Shown: positions 43,170-51,497 of the stretch, one piece after another | Numbering within the stretch: the stretch's first letter is position 1 | Layout of the letters: every line of letters starts with the position of its first letter | From: Phenylobacterium sp. | GTDB lineage: Bacteria; Pseudomonadota; Alphaproteobacteria; Caulobacterales; Caulobacteraceae | Length of the DNA stretch: 64,000 nt | Direction of reading: 5' to 3' | NCBI RefSeq assembly: GCF_030693625.1 | Contig: NZ_JAUYAF010000035.1 | Span: 124,001-188,000, forward strand | Program-made: the position numbers and the translations under genes | The notes under the pieces: model-generated | The model's input: only the letters and a program-made list of their open reading frames with translations | Databases searched by the model: none | What the model was told of the DNA's origin: nothing

Positions 43170-45146
43170 CTAGCCCTTCGGCCCGGCGTTGGACTTGTTC
43201 TTCTTGAAGGGCTTCTTGAAGGCCCCATCCTTGGGCGGACCCTTGAAGGTCTCGGCCTTGCCCTTGTAGCCGCCGCCCTCCTTGGGCGGGCCCTTGGGCT
43301 TGAAGTTCTCAGGCTTGCCCTTGTAGCCGCCGCCCTCCTTGGGCGGACCCTTCCACTCGGTCTTGCCCTTGTAGCCCTCGCCCTTGGGCGCGCCGTCGCC
43401 CTTGCCCTTGTACTCGGGACGCGGGCCGGTCTTGAACGACCGGGCCGGACGCTCGCCGCCCGGCGCGTCGCGCGGCGGGGCGGTCTTCTGGCCCGAGGCC
43501 GGAGCCACGGTGGGCTCGATCTTGATCTCGTCGTTCATGGTCGCCTTGACCGCCGCGGCGAACTTGGCCTCGGCGTGCTTGGCGATCTCGAACTTGGTGT
43601 CCTGGTCGAAGATCTTGATGGAGCCGATCTCCGGCTTGGTCACATGCCCCAGGCGGCAGATCATCGGGATCAGCCACTTGGGATCGGCGTTCTTGGCGCG
43701 GCCCACATTGATGCGGAACCAGGTGACCTCGCTGGGGTCGAGGCGCTCAGGCCGGCCCACCGGACCTTCGCGGTCGGGGCTCCAGCGGTCAGCGCGGGGC
43801 GGCATGGGGCCGGACGACGGGCCCTGGTTGTCGCGGGGATCGATGTGCAGGTCCTCGGCGGCCGGCAGGCGCGCGCGGTGCAGGCGGATCAGGGCCGCGG
43901 CCACCTCTTCCGGCGTGCGATTGGCCAGCACCAGCTTGGCCAGCGCCATGTCTTCCTCGAGCAGCGGCTCGGTGAGGATCGGGTCTTCCAGCAGCCGGGT
44001 CTGGTCGCGCTCGCGGATCATCTCCGGGGTCGGCGGGCCCTGCCAGACAGCCTCGATATTGGCCGAGGCCAGCAGCTGTTCGGCCTTGCGGCGGCGCGTG
44101 TAGGAGACCAGCAGGACCGAGACGCCCTTCTTGCCCGCCCGGCCGGTGCGGCCCGAGCGGTGCAGCAGGCCCGCCTTGTTCACCGGCAGGTCGGCATGGA
44201 TCACCAGGCCGAGGTCAGGCAGGTCGAGGCCGCGGGCGGCCACGTCGGTGGCGACGCAGACCCGGGCCTGGCCGTCGCGCAGGGCCTGCAGGGCGTCGGA
44301 ACGCTCCCGCTGGCCGAGTTCCCCCGACAGGCCCACCACCGCGAAGCCGCGCTCGCGCAGGGCGGCATGCATGTGGCGCACGCCGTCGCGCGTGTTGCAG
44401 AAGACCAGGGCCGAAGGGCTCTCGAAGAAGCGCAGCACGTTGACGACGCCATTCTCGACCTCGTTGGGCGCCACGCGAATGGCGCGGTACTCGATGTCAC
44501 CGTGCGGCTCGTGCCGGTTGACGGTGTCGATCCGCAGCGCGTCGGTCTGATAGCGCTTGGCCAGCATCGCGATCTCGCGGGCGATGGTGGCGGAGAACAG
44601 CAGGGTGCGGCGGCCGGCCGGCGCGGAGTCCAGGATCTCCTCCAGGTCCTCGCGGAAGCCCATGTCGAGCATCTCGTCGGCCTCGTCGAGCACGACGACC
44701 CGCAGGGCCGAGAGGTCGAGATTCCCGCGCTCCAGGTGGTCCTTCAGGCGGCCCGGCGTGCCCACCACGATGTGGACGCCGTTCGCCAGGGCCCGCTGCT
44801 CGCGGCGCGGATCCATGCCGCCGACGCAGGTCTCGACGCGCGCGCCGGTCTGGGAATAGAGCCAGGTCAGTTCGACGCTGACCTGCATGGCCAGCTCGCG
44901 GGTCGGTGCGATGACCAGGGCCAGGGGCGATCCCGCCGGCCCGAACTTTTCGGCCCCCTCCAGCAGGGTGGGTCCCGCCGCCAGGCCGAAGGCCACCGTC
45001 TTGCCAGACCCGGTCTGGGCCGAGACCAGCAGATCGCGTCCTGCCGCCTCCTCCGCCAGGACCGCGTCCTGTACAGGGGTGGGCTCGGCATAGCCTTGGG
45101 CCGCCAGAGCGCGCTCCAGGGCCGGGTGGGTCGGGGGGAAGGGCAT
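43170..45146 (-). CDS. DEAD-box RNA helicase with DbpA-like RNA-binding domain
   Basis: This encodes 658 residues from ATG 45146. The helicase core has the Q motif (YAEPTPVQDAVL), Walker A (AQTGSGKT), PTRELA, GTPGR, DEAD (VLDEADEMLDMGF), SAT and HRSGRTGRAGKKG. A DbpA-type RRM follows at about 475-545 (FRINVGRAKNADPKWLIPMICRLG). The C-terminal 110 residues are a low-complexity Lys/Gly/Pro tail containing a duplicated GGGYKGK segment encoded by a 57-bp DNA repeat. Likely role: remodelling of 23S rRNA during large-subunit assembly, or cold-shock RNA unwinding. It is transcribed away from the palindromic element at 45265. Confidence 0.92.
   Translation of the reverse strand: MPFPPTHPALERALAAQGYAEPTPVQDAVLAEEAAGRDLLVSAQTGSGKTVAFGLAAGPTLLEGAEKFGPAGSPLALVIAPTRELAMQVSVELTWLYSQTGARVETCVGGMDPRREQRALANGVHIVVGTPGRLKDHLERGNLDLSALRVVVLDEADEMLDMGFREDLEEILDSAPAGRRTLLFSATIAREIAMLAKRYQTDALRIDTVNRHEPHGDIEYRAIRVAPNEVENGVVNVLRFFESPSALVFCNTRDGVRHMHAALRERGFAVVGLSGELGQRERSDALQALRDGQARVCVATDVAARGLDLPDLGLVIHADLPVNKAGLLHRSGRTGRAGKKGVSVLLVSYTRRRKAEQLLASANIEAVWQGPPTPEMIRERDQTRLLEDPILTEPLLEEDMALAKLVLANRTPEEVAAALIRLHRARLPAAEDLHIDPRDNQGPSSGPMPPRADRWSPDREGPVGRPERLDPSEVTWFRINVGRAKNADPKWLIPMICRLGHVTKPEIGSIKIFDQDTKFEIAKHAEAKFAAAVKATMNDEIKIEPTVAPASGQKTAPPRDAPGGERPARSFKTGPRPEYKGKGDGAPKGEGYKGKTEWKGPPKEGGGYKGKPENFKPKGPPKEGGGYKGKAETFKGPPKDGAFKKPFKKNKSNAGPKG
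43257..43347 (-). repeat. 57-bp-period tandem repeat inside the helicase tail
   Basis: A stretch of about 33 bases containing CCCTTGTAGCCGCCGCCCTC recurs with a start-to-start distance of 57 bases and encodes the duplicated Lys/Gly-rich peptide (GPPKEGGGYKGK). Confidence 0.7.
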
Positions 45147-45264
45147 AGTGTCGAACGTCCGATCGGTCAGCCGCGGCGTGGGAAGACGCCGGGGGGCGCG
45201 GCTAATGCAGCCTCGCGGGGGCTTATACAAGCCTCAAGTCAAGAAATCCCGCGCAATACACACG

Positions 45265-45306
45265 CGCTTTCCGGGGAAGTGGGGACCGGTCCGTCGTCCG
45301 AAAGCG
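45265..45306. repeat. Palindromic intergenic element, copy 2
   Basis: CGCTTTC and GAAAGCG arms enclose a core with GAAGTGG and ACCGGT. The core matches copies at 14263 (minus strand) and 53824 (plus strand). It lies between the divergent helicase and small hypothetical genes. Confidence 0.7.
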
Positions 45307-45394
45307 TGGCGCCGCGAAACATGTCCGGCTCTCGGGACGCCGTCCTGCGAATGGGCGTCGGGGATCGAAACGGCAGCTCAACCGTTACCGCCCC

Positions 45395-45688
45395 ATGGCA
45401 TATACGATGAAGAACGGTCGCACCCCGCCCACCACCACGGGGGAAGGCGAGCTGTCCTACAAGGGATTCAAGGGTGAGGTGGCCTATGAGATCATCGGCG
45501 CCCTCGCCGGTTTGCGCCAGGGTGGCGCCGCCCTGCGCGGTTCTTTCATGACCACCGAGGAAATCGCCGACGCCGCCTTCAAGGCCTGCGACGGCCACCT
45601 TCGCCTCGCCGACGGCAAGGAATACCGCATCACCATGGTCGGCTACACGCCCGGCAGCACCACCGGCTACTTCGAGCTGAAGATCTAG
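45395..45688 (+). CDS. Small hypothetical protein
   Basis: This encodes 97 residues with no signal peptide or membrane span. It begins MAYTMKNGRTPPTTTGEGELSYKGF and has an EEIADAAFKACDGHLRLADGKEYRITMVGYTPGS segment suggestive of a small beta-rich fold with a central helix. The composition and codon use are those of a real gene. The family was not recognised. It stands alone between a palindromic repeat upstream and the CACGAAC repeats downstream. Confidence 0.65.
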   Translation: MAYTMKNGRTPPTTTGEGELSYKGFKGEVAYEIIGALAGLRQGGAALRGSFMTTEEIADAAFKACDGHLRLADGKEYRITMVGYTPGSTTGYFELKI

Positions 45689-45724
45689 TTCGGGCGCCGC
45701 GAAGCGGCGACAAGGAAAGCTCGA

Positions 45725-45751
45725 CCACGAACCTCACGAACGACACGAACA
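45725..45751 (+). repeat. CACGAAC nine-base-period repeat, copy C
   Basis: Units CCACGAACC, TCACGAACG and ACACGAACA. With copy D it forms the outer arms (25 of 27 bases complementary) of a 194-base inverted element whose inner arms are GTGTCATC (45759-45766) and GATGACAC (45863-45870). Confidence 0.8.
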
Positions 45752-45891
45752 ACAACAGGTGTCATCGCGGAAACGCGGAGCGTTGTCCGGGCCCCAGACG
45801 CGCGGGGATTGCAGGCGAGATCGGTGAGTATGGGTCCCGGTCTTCCGCTTCGCGGAAACCGGGATGACACTCTCGGGCGCCGGTGTGTTCT

Positions 45892-45918
45892 TGTACGTGT
45901 CGTTCGTGAGGGTCGTGG
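45892..45918 (-). repeat. CACGAAC nine-base-period repeat, copy D
   Basis: On the minus strand the units read CCACGACCC, TCACGAACG and ACACGTACA, differing from copy C at two positions. The TCGA flank outside the arm is also shared with copy C. Confidence 0.78.
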
Positions 45919-45947
45919 TCGATCTTGTTTTGCCTGCCCACCCGGCC

Positions 45948-46925
45948 TCAATACCCGCCGATGATCGGCAGCACCTCGCCGGTGATGAAGCTCGAACTCT
46001 GCGCCGAGGCCAGGAACACATAGGCCGGGGCGATCTCCTCCGGCTGGGCGGGACGGCCCATGGGGGTCTGGGAGCCGAACTTGCTGATCTTCTCCTCGTC
46101 CTTGTCGGCCGGATTCAGCGGCGTCCAGACCGGGCCGGGCGCGACGGCGTTCACCCGGATGCCCCTGTCGATCAGGTCGCCGGCCAGGGCGCGGGTGAAG
46201 GCGTGGATGCCACCTTTGGTCATCGAATAGTCCAGCAGGTCCTTGCTGCCGTCGATGCCGGTGATCGAGCCGGTGTTGAGGATCACCCCGCCCGGCTGCA
46301 TCACCGCCACGGCCGCCTTGGCCATGTAGAAATAGCCGTACAGGTTGGTCTTCATCGTCAGGTCGAAGTGCTCGTCGGAGAGATCCAGGACGTCGTCCAC
46401 GTGCTCCTGGTAAGCGGCGTTGTTGACCAGGATGTCGAGCTGGCCGAGCGCTTCGACCGTGAGCGCCACCGCATGCCTCGCGAAGCCCGGAACCGACACG
46501 TCGCCGGCGATCAGGATCGCCCTCCGGCCCTCGGCCTCCACCGCCTTCTTGGTGACGAAGGCGTCCCTCTCCTCGGTCAGGTAGGCGATCGCCACGTCGG
46601 CGCCCTCACGGGCGAACAGGATCGCGACGGCCCGGCCGATGCCGGAGTCCGCCCCGGTGATCAGCGCCACCTTGCCCTCCAGCTTGCCGGAACCCTTCCA
46701 GAACGGCGCGTCATACATCGGCGCGGGATCGAGCGCCGCCTCGCTGCCCGGCTTGTCCTGATGCTGCCTGGGGAAGGGCGGGACCGGATAGGCCCGCGCC
46801 CCGGCCTGCATGGCCTTGGGCTTGTTCGGCGCGAAGGACCTCTCCTCGGCCGCCTCCACCTGATCCTGAATCTCGCGACCCCGCTCAGCGGCGGCCTCGG
46901 CTTGGGATTCGGGGGTCTCGGACAT
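45948..46925 (-). CDS. SDR oxidoreductase, stress-protein type
   Basis: This encodes 325 residues from ATG 46925. An extended N-terminus of about 75 residues (MSETPESQAEAAAERGREIQ, then YPVPPFPRQHQDKPG) precedes the SDR fold, a layout shared with general-stress SDRs such as YdaD/YgaH-type proteins. TGADSGIG is the cofactor loop, NNAAYQ the central strand and YSMTKGG the catalytic Tyr/Lys. The substrate is unknown; the family is often linked to oxidative or desiccation stress. Confidence 0.87.
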   Translation of the reverse strand: MSETPESQAEAAAERGREIQDQVEAAEERSFAPNKPKAMQAGARAYPVPPFPRQHQDKPGSEAALDPAPMYDAPFWKGSGKLEGKVALITGADSGIGRAVAILFAREGADVAIAYLTEERDAFVTKKAVEAEGRRAILIAGDVSVPGFARHAVALTVEALGQLDILVNNAAYQEHVDDVLDLSDEHFDLTMKTNLYGYFYMAKAAVAVMQPGGVILNTGSITGIDGSKDLLDYSMTKGGIHAFTRALAGDLIDRGIRVNAVAPGPVWTPLNPADKDEEKISKFGSQTPMGRPAQPEEIAPAYVFLASAQSSSFITGEVLPIIGGY

Positions 46926-47024
46926 CGGATGCTCCTGCGCGGGGGTGTGCGCAGTTAGCGAAAGTGCCGGGATGTAGTTCCCTGGTCCGACCTTCAACCC
47001 ACGAAGCTAGGGGGCCACTTGCCC

Positions 47025-49091
47025 CTAAGCCGCCTTCTGAAGCTCCTGCTTCACCCGCTCGGCCAGGGTCTTGATGTCGATGGGCTTGGGCAGGAAGGAG
47101 ACGTTGGTCTCGCCCTCCAGCAGGTTCGAGAACTCGGCCTCGGCATAGCCGGAGATGAACATCACCGGGGCGCCGGCCAAGTAGATCCGCGCCTGTTTCA
47201 GCAGGTCGGGGCCCTGCATGCCGGGCATGACCACGTCGGAGATCATCAGGTCGATAGTGCCGGCATGTTCCTCGGCCAGCTCCAGGGCTTCCTCGCCCGA
47301 CGCCGCCTCGATCACCTCGTAGCCACGGGCGCGCAGCAGTTTGGCGGCGACGCCGCGCACCGCATCCTCGTCCTCGACGAACAGGATGCGGCCGGCGCCG
47401 GACAGATCGCGGGCGGCGGGGCGGGTGGCCTTCTGGACCAGGGGCGTGGCCACCACGGCCGGGGCGGCGTGGACCGGCAGGAAGATGCGGAAGGCCGCGC
47501 CTTCGCCCGGCTTGGAGTCGACGCTGATCCAGCCGTCCGATTGCTTGACGATGCCATAGACGGTGGCCAGTCCCAGGCCCGTCCCCTCGCCCACCGGCTT
47601 GGTGGTGAAGAAGGGGTCGAAGATCTTGTCGACCACGTCGGAGGCGATGCCGGGGCCGTCGTCGGACACCTCGATCAGGGCCTGCTCGCCCTGGGCCGAG
47701 GGATAGCCGAGCGCATGGGCCTCGGCCTCGGTGACCCGGGCGGTGCGGATGGTGACGCGGGAGCCGCCGTTCATGCGGGTGGCGTCGCGGGCGTTGACCG
47801 CCAGGTTCATCACCGCCGTCTCGAGCTGGCCGCGGTCGGCCCGCACGTGGGGCAGGTTGCGGCCGTACTCGGTCTCCAGCTTGACGTCTTCCTGCAGCAC
47901 GCGGCGCAGCAACACCTCGAACTCGCTGATCAGTTCGCCGAGGTCGAGGATCTCGCGCTGCACGGTCTGCTTGCGCGAGAAGGCCAGCAGCTTGCGCACC
48001 AGGTCGGCGGCCCGCGTGGAGGTGGAGCGGATCTCGCTCAGGCCCTCATAGGAGGGGTCCCCCACCGGGTGGCGCGTCGACAGCACGTCCAGCTGCATGA
48101 AGATGGCGGTCAGCAGGTTGTTGAAGTCGTGGGCCACGCCGCCGGCCAGCTGGCCGATGGCCTGCATCTTCTGGCTCTGGGCCAGCTGCAGTTCGATCTG
48201 CTTCTGCTCCGAGACGTCCACCAGATAGGCGACCCAGCGGCCGTCGCTCTTGGACAGGTAGAGGTGGGCGATCTTGGTGGGGTCCTTGGCCAGGCGCACT
48301 TCCAGCGCCCCGCCGCCCCCGGTCCCGTCCTTCAGCCGCTGGCTGGCGTCGGCCCGGCTGGCGGTTTCGATCAGGTCGCCGAAGGTGGAGCCGACGCCGC
48401 CATAGCCGGGCGCGGCGGCAAGCGTCGGGTTGGCCTCGACGATGGTGGACTCAAACGGGTCCTCCCCCTCCAGCAGGGCCGCGCCGAAGGGCGAGGCCGC
48501 GGCGAAGGCGTCCAGCACCTTTGGAGGCGGCGGCATCGCATTGGAAAATGCGGTCAGAACGTCCATGGCCGCAGACGGCAGGGACAGCGGCTCGGCCGGC
48601 CCGGCGTTCAGGCGCACCAGGAAGCGGCGGGCGCCCAGGGGCGAGATGGTGGCGTTGTGCTCGGTCCCGTTGGTGCGGATCGAGGCCTGGGAGGTGTCGC
48701 CCCGGCGCGCGGCGGTCAGGGCGGCGAACAGGCTGGCGGCGGACGGCCCGCCCTTGGGCAGGCGCGGCGCCATGCCCAGCACCGACCTCCACGCGCCGTT
48801 GGCGGCGTGGATGCGGCCGTCAGCGGCGGCGATGGCGGCGGGTTCTGAGAGCGCCTCGATCAGCTTGTCGGCGCCGGGCTCGCTCTCGGCGGCGGCCTCG
48901 ACGGAGCCGCGCAGGGCGAAGAGACCCAGGCAGGCGACGCCCGCCAGGCCGATCAGCAGCATCAGGCCGGCCAGGGTCGCTGGCCCCGCATTGATGGCCG
49001 GGGCGGCCGCGAAGGCGACAGCCATGAGGAAGAACACCACCGCCGCGGCGGTCAGCGGATCAAACCGGCGTTTTGCGGTCGGCTCAGCCAT
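47025..49091 (-). CDS. cckA: Cell-cycle hybrid histidine kinase/phosphatase CckA
   Basis: This encodes 688 residues from ATG 49091; an upstream ATG at 49148 would add 19 residues. The shorter start places the phospho-acceptor at His321 ([11 protein letters not shown]) and the receiver Asp at 619 ([10 protein letters not shown]), close to H322 and D623 of Caulobacter CckA. Two adjacent membrane spans (about 14-58) are followed by two PAS-like domains (to about 300), HisKA, an HATPase ([19 protein letters not shown]) and a receiver. It phosphorylates ChpT, which passes phosphate to CtrA and CpdR, and reverses the flow in its phosphatase state. It lies downstream of flhB on the same strand, 111 bases away. 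Confidence 0.93.
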   Translation of the reverse strand: MAEPTAKRRFDPLTAAAVVFFLMAVAFAAAPAINAGPATLAGLMLLIGLAGVACLGLFALRGSVEAAAESEPGADKLIEALSEPAAIAAADGRIHAANGAWRSVLGMAPRLPKGGPSAASLFAALTAARRGDTSQASIRTNGTEHNATISPLGARRFLVRLNAGPAEPLSLPSAAMDVLTAFSNAMPPPPKVLDAFAAASPFGAALLEGEDPFESTIVEANPTLAAAPGYGGVGSTFGDLIETASRADASQRLKDGTGGGGALEVRLAKDPTKIAHLYLSKSDGRWVAYLVDVSEQKQIELQLAQSQKMQAIGQLAGGVAHDFNNLLTAIFMQLDVLSTRHPVGDPSYEGLSEIRSTSTRAADLVRKLLAFSRKQTVQREILDLGELISEFEVLLRRVLQEDVKLETEYGRNLPHVRADRGQLETAVMNLAVNARDATRMNGGSRVTIRTARVTEAEAHALGYPSAQGEQALIEVSDDGPGIASDVVDKIFDPFFTTKPVGEGTGLGLATVYGIVKQSDGWISVDSKPGEGAAFRIFLPVHAAPAVVATPLVQKATRPAARDLSGAGRILFVEDEDAVRGVAAKLLRARGYEVIEAASGEEALELAEEHAGTIDLMISDVVMPGMQGPDLLKQARIYLAGAPVMFISGYAEAEFSNLLEGETNVSFLPKPIDIKTLAERVKQELQKAA

Positions 49092-49202
49092 GGGTTTTTC
49101 CAGGCGGGCGCCCTGAACGGGTTGGCCCGGCGAATCGGTGTTCAGCATACATGAAGCCTTGAGATTACGCGGCTTTACGGTGGATGGGCGCCCCGGCCGA
49201 CA

Positions 49203-50327
49203 TCATCCGGACACCCGCACACGGGTGGGGGCCATCTTGGGCTTCGGCGGGGGCGCCTCGGCCCGCTTCTCGTTCTGCATGATGAAGCCGATGATCTTGG
49301 CGACGGCCTCATAGTGGTTTTGCGGAATGAACTCCTCGATCTCCACCGAGGCGTAGAGGGAGCGCGCCAGGGGCGGATCGACGATGACCGGCACGCCGGC
49401 CTCCTCGGCCACCTTGCGGATACGCAGGGCGATGGCGTCCATGCCCTTGGCCACGCACTGGGGGGCGCCCTGGCCGCCGGCCTCGTACTTCAGGGCCACG
49501 GCGTAGTGGGTCGGGTTCATGACCACGACGGTGGCGCCGGGCACGTTCTGCATCATCCGCTGGCGGGCGCGGACCATCCGCAGTTGCTTCTGCTTGCCCT
49601 TGATGTGGGGGTCGCCCTCGGTCTGCTTGTACTCTTCCTTCAGGTCTTCCTTGCTCATCCGCTGGCGCTTCATGAAGCGCTGCTTCTGCCAGAACCAGTC
49701 CAGGCCCGCGATCAGCAGCAGGAAGCCGGCGATGGAGAAGGCCAGGGCGCGGATCAGCCTGGCCGCGAACGGCAGGATGGCGTTGGGGTCCATGGCCGAC
49801 AGCTGAGTGAACTCGGCCATGTGCGGCTTGACCACCAGATAGCCGATCCAGCCCACCAGCCCGATCTTCACCAGGGATTTGGCGAACTGCATCAGGGCGT
49901 CCACCCCGAACATCCGCTTCAGCCCCGCCATCGGCGAGATCTTCTTGTAGTCGAACTTGAACACCTTGCTGGGGGTGAACATCAGCCCGGTCTGGACCAG
50001 GTTGCCGGCCGCCCCAGCCAGGGCCGCGGCGAACATCACCCCCAGGATCAGCGGCGCCCCGGCCTTCATCACGTAGTACAGCACCTCCTGGCTGCCGCCG
50101 CCCGAGACGCTGATGGAGTCCGGGTGGGCGATGAAGGGCATCATGGCCAGGGCCAGGTCGCGGCACATCGCGCCGCCCGCGAAGGCGATTACGCTGGCGG
50201 CCGCGGCGAAGGAGGCCAGCAATGGCAGGTCCGGCGTCTTGGGGACGTCGCCCTGCTCCCTCGCCTTGCTGAGCTTACCAGCTGTGGCTTCTTCTGTTTT
50301 TGACTCGGGATCGCTGTCGTCCGCCAT
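49203..50327 (-). CDS. flhB: Flagellar export apparatus protein FlhB
   Basis: This encodes 374 residues. Four membrane spans occupy about residues 30-215, and the cytoplasmic autoprotease domain has the cleavage motif N271-P-T-H274 (VVMNPTHYAVAL). The basic linker (FMKRQRMSKEDLKEEYKQTEGDPHIK) is typical. FlhB self-cleavage switches export from rod/hook to filament substrates. The stop-to-start gap after fliR is one base, consistent with a fliQ-fliR-flhB operon. The C-terminal tail is a little longer than in E. coli. Confidence 0.96.
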   Translation of the reverse strand: MADDSDPESKTEEATAGKLSKAREQGDVPKTPDLPLLASFAAAASVIAFAGGAMCRDLALAMMPFIAHPDSISVSGGGSQEVLYYVMKAGAPLILGVMFAAALAGAAGNLVQTGLMFTPSKVFKFDYKKISPMAGLKRMFGVDALMQFAKSLVKIGLVGWIGYLVVKPHMAEFTQLSAMDPNAILPFAARLIRALAFSIAGFLLLIAGLDWFWQKQRFMKRQRMSKEDLKEEYKQTEGDPHIKGKQKQLRMVRARQRMMQNVPGATVVVMNPTHYAVALKYEAGGQGAPQCVAKGMDAIALRIRKVAEEAGVPVIVDPPLARSLYASVEIEEFIPQNHYEAVAKIIGFIMQNEKRAEAPPPKPKMAPTRVRVSG

Positions 50328-50328
50328 C

Positions 50329-51087
50329 TCAGCCGCCGAAGACCATGAGCAGATCGCGGTAACGGCTCAGCCAGACGGTGCCGATGACCCCGAGGCTGAG
50401 CGCCAGGATCGAGAGGCCAAAGATCACCATCAGTGGTGAGGCCACGAAGAAGACCTGGAACTGCGGCATGACCCGGCCCACCAGGCCGATCGCCACGTTG
50501 AAGACCAGGGAGAAGACCAGCAGGGGCGCCGAGAGCTGCACCCCCAGCTTGAAGCAGTCGGCCACCGTCTGCACAGCCAGGGTCGCGGAGTCGGCCACCG
50601 GCAGGTCGCGGCTGAAGGGGAACAGGGTGTAGGACTTCACGATGGCGCCAAGGAACAGGTGGTGCAGCCCTGTCGACATGATCAGGGTCAGGCCGATCAG
50701 CCCCAGGAAGGTGCTGAGGGTGGAGGAGCCCGGCGCGATGCCCGGCGCCGCGGTCTGGGCGAAGGACAGGGTCGTCTGGATGGAGATGATCTCGCCGGCG
50801 GTGGACAGCGCCATCAGGAAGATCCGCAGGATCGTGCCGATCATCAGCCCGATGATCACCTCCTTCAGCAGGCCGCCCACCATGGTCCCCATGGCGGCCG
50901 GGACGGGCGGCAGGTTGGGGGCCACCACCGGCAGCAGCATCAGGGTCATGAGGAAGGCGAAGGACAGTCGGATCCGCGGCGGCACCGTGGAGTCCCCGAC
51001 GCCTGGCATCAGCATCAGCAGGGCCGACAGCCGCGCGAAGACTAGGCCGCCGACATAGACCTGCTGAGCTGTGGCGTAGGACTCCAC
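50329..51087 (-). CDS. fliR: Flagellar export apparatus protein FliR
   Basis: This encodes 252 residues. The start is taken as GTG 51087, preceded by AAGGCGG just after the fliQ stop; the longer open frame upstream overlaps fliQ and is not FliR-like. Six hydrophobic spans and the FliR segments FARLSALLMLMPGVG, GEIISIQTTLSFAQ and GLVGRVMPQFQVFFVASP are present. It forms the export gate with FliP and FliQ in the basal body. The gene is 5 bases from fliQ and 1 base from flhB. Confidence 0.95.
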   Translation of the reverse strand: MESYATAQQVYVGGLVFARLSALLMLMPGVGDSTVPPRIRLSFAFLMTLMLLPVVAPNLPPVPAAMGTMVGGLLKEVIIGLMIGTILRIFLMALSTAGEIISIQTTLSFAQTAAPGIAPGSSTLSTFLGLIGLTLIMSTGLHHLFLGAIVKSYTLFPFSRDLPVADSATLAVQTVADCFKLGVQLSAPLLVFSLVFNVAIGLVGRVMPQFQVFFVASPLMVIFGLSILALSLGVIGTVWLSRYRDLLMVFGG

Positions 51088-51092
51088 CCGCC

Positions 51093-51356
51093 TTACATCG
51101 CCGAGATGCGGGCGGCGATCTGGCGCATGAAGTTGCTCATCAGGGCGCCCATCAGCGGCAGGAAGAGCAGCAGGGAGATGAAGATCGCGACGATCTTGGG
51201 GGCATAGACCAGGGTCGCCTCCTGGATCTGGGTCAGGGCCTGCATCAGGCCGATGGCCACCCCCACCACCAGGCCGACGATCAGCACCGGCGCGCACAGT
51301 TGCAGCGTCAGCCAGATAGCGTCCCGACCGACGTCCAGAACCTCGGAGCCGTTCAT
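51093..51356 (-). CDS. fliQ: Flagellar export apparatus protein FliQ
   Basis: This encodes 87 residues from ATG 51356, the usual FliQ size. Two membrane spans are seen (LQLCAPVLIVGLVVGVAIGL and KIVAIFISLLLFLPLMG) with the conserved loop ALTQIQEATLVYAPK between them. Four copies surround FliP5-FliR1 in the export gate. A TTAACCAT box lies 51 bases upstream, suggesting CtrA control of the fliQ-fliR-flhB transcript. Confidence 0.95.
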   Translation of the reverse strand: MNGSEVLDVGRDAIWLTLQLCAPVLIVGLVVGVAIGLMQALTQIQEATLVYAPKIVAIFISLLLFLPLMGALMSNFMRQIAARISAM

Positions 51357-51406
51357 GAAGGGCCTCGCGAAACAGGGGAGAAGAACCGCCCCCATCTCGC
51401 GCAGAC

Positions 51407-51414
51407 ATGGTTAA
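51407..51414 (-). promoter_or_regulatory. CtrA-type box upstream of fliQ
   Basis: On the minus strand the sequence is TTAACCAT, the Caulobacter CtrA half-site, 51 bases before the fliQ start. The arrangement is the same as before fliL (62491-62498). In Caulobacter fliQ is a known CtrA target. Confidence 0.65.
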
Positions 51415-51497
51415 CGAAGGGCTACCGGCCTCCAGGACTTAGCCAAATGACTAATTGCTTATAGGCCCTGGGAACCACTGCAGGCGGCGCCCAAACC

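Noticed and set aside
45689..45947. CRISPR-like array suggested by repeated units near 45725-45918
   Set aside because: The two copies are inverted relative to each other, with no regular spacers and no cas genes.
51088..51408. Upstream extension of the fliR frame
   Set aside because: The extension overlaps fliQ out of frame and is Arg/Pro/Ala-rich. The GTG at 51087 with AAGGCGG upstream gives a normal-length FliR.
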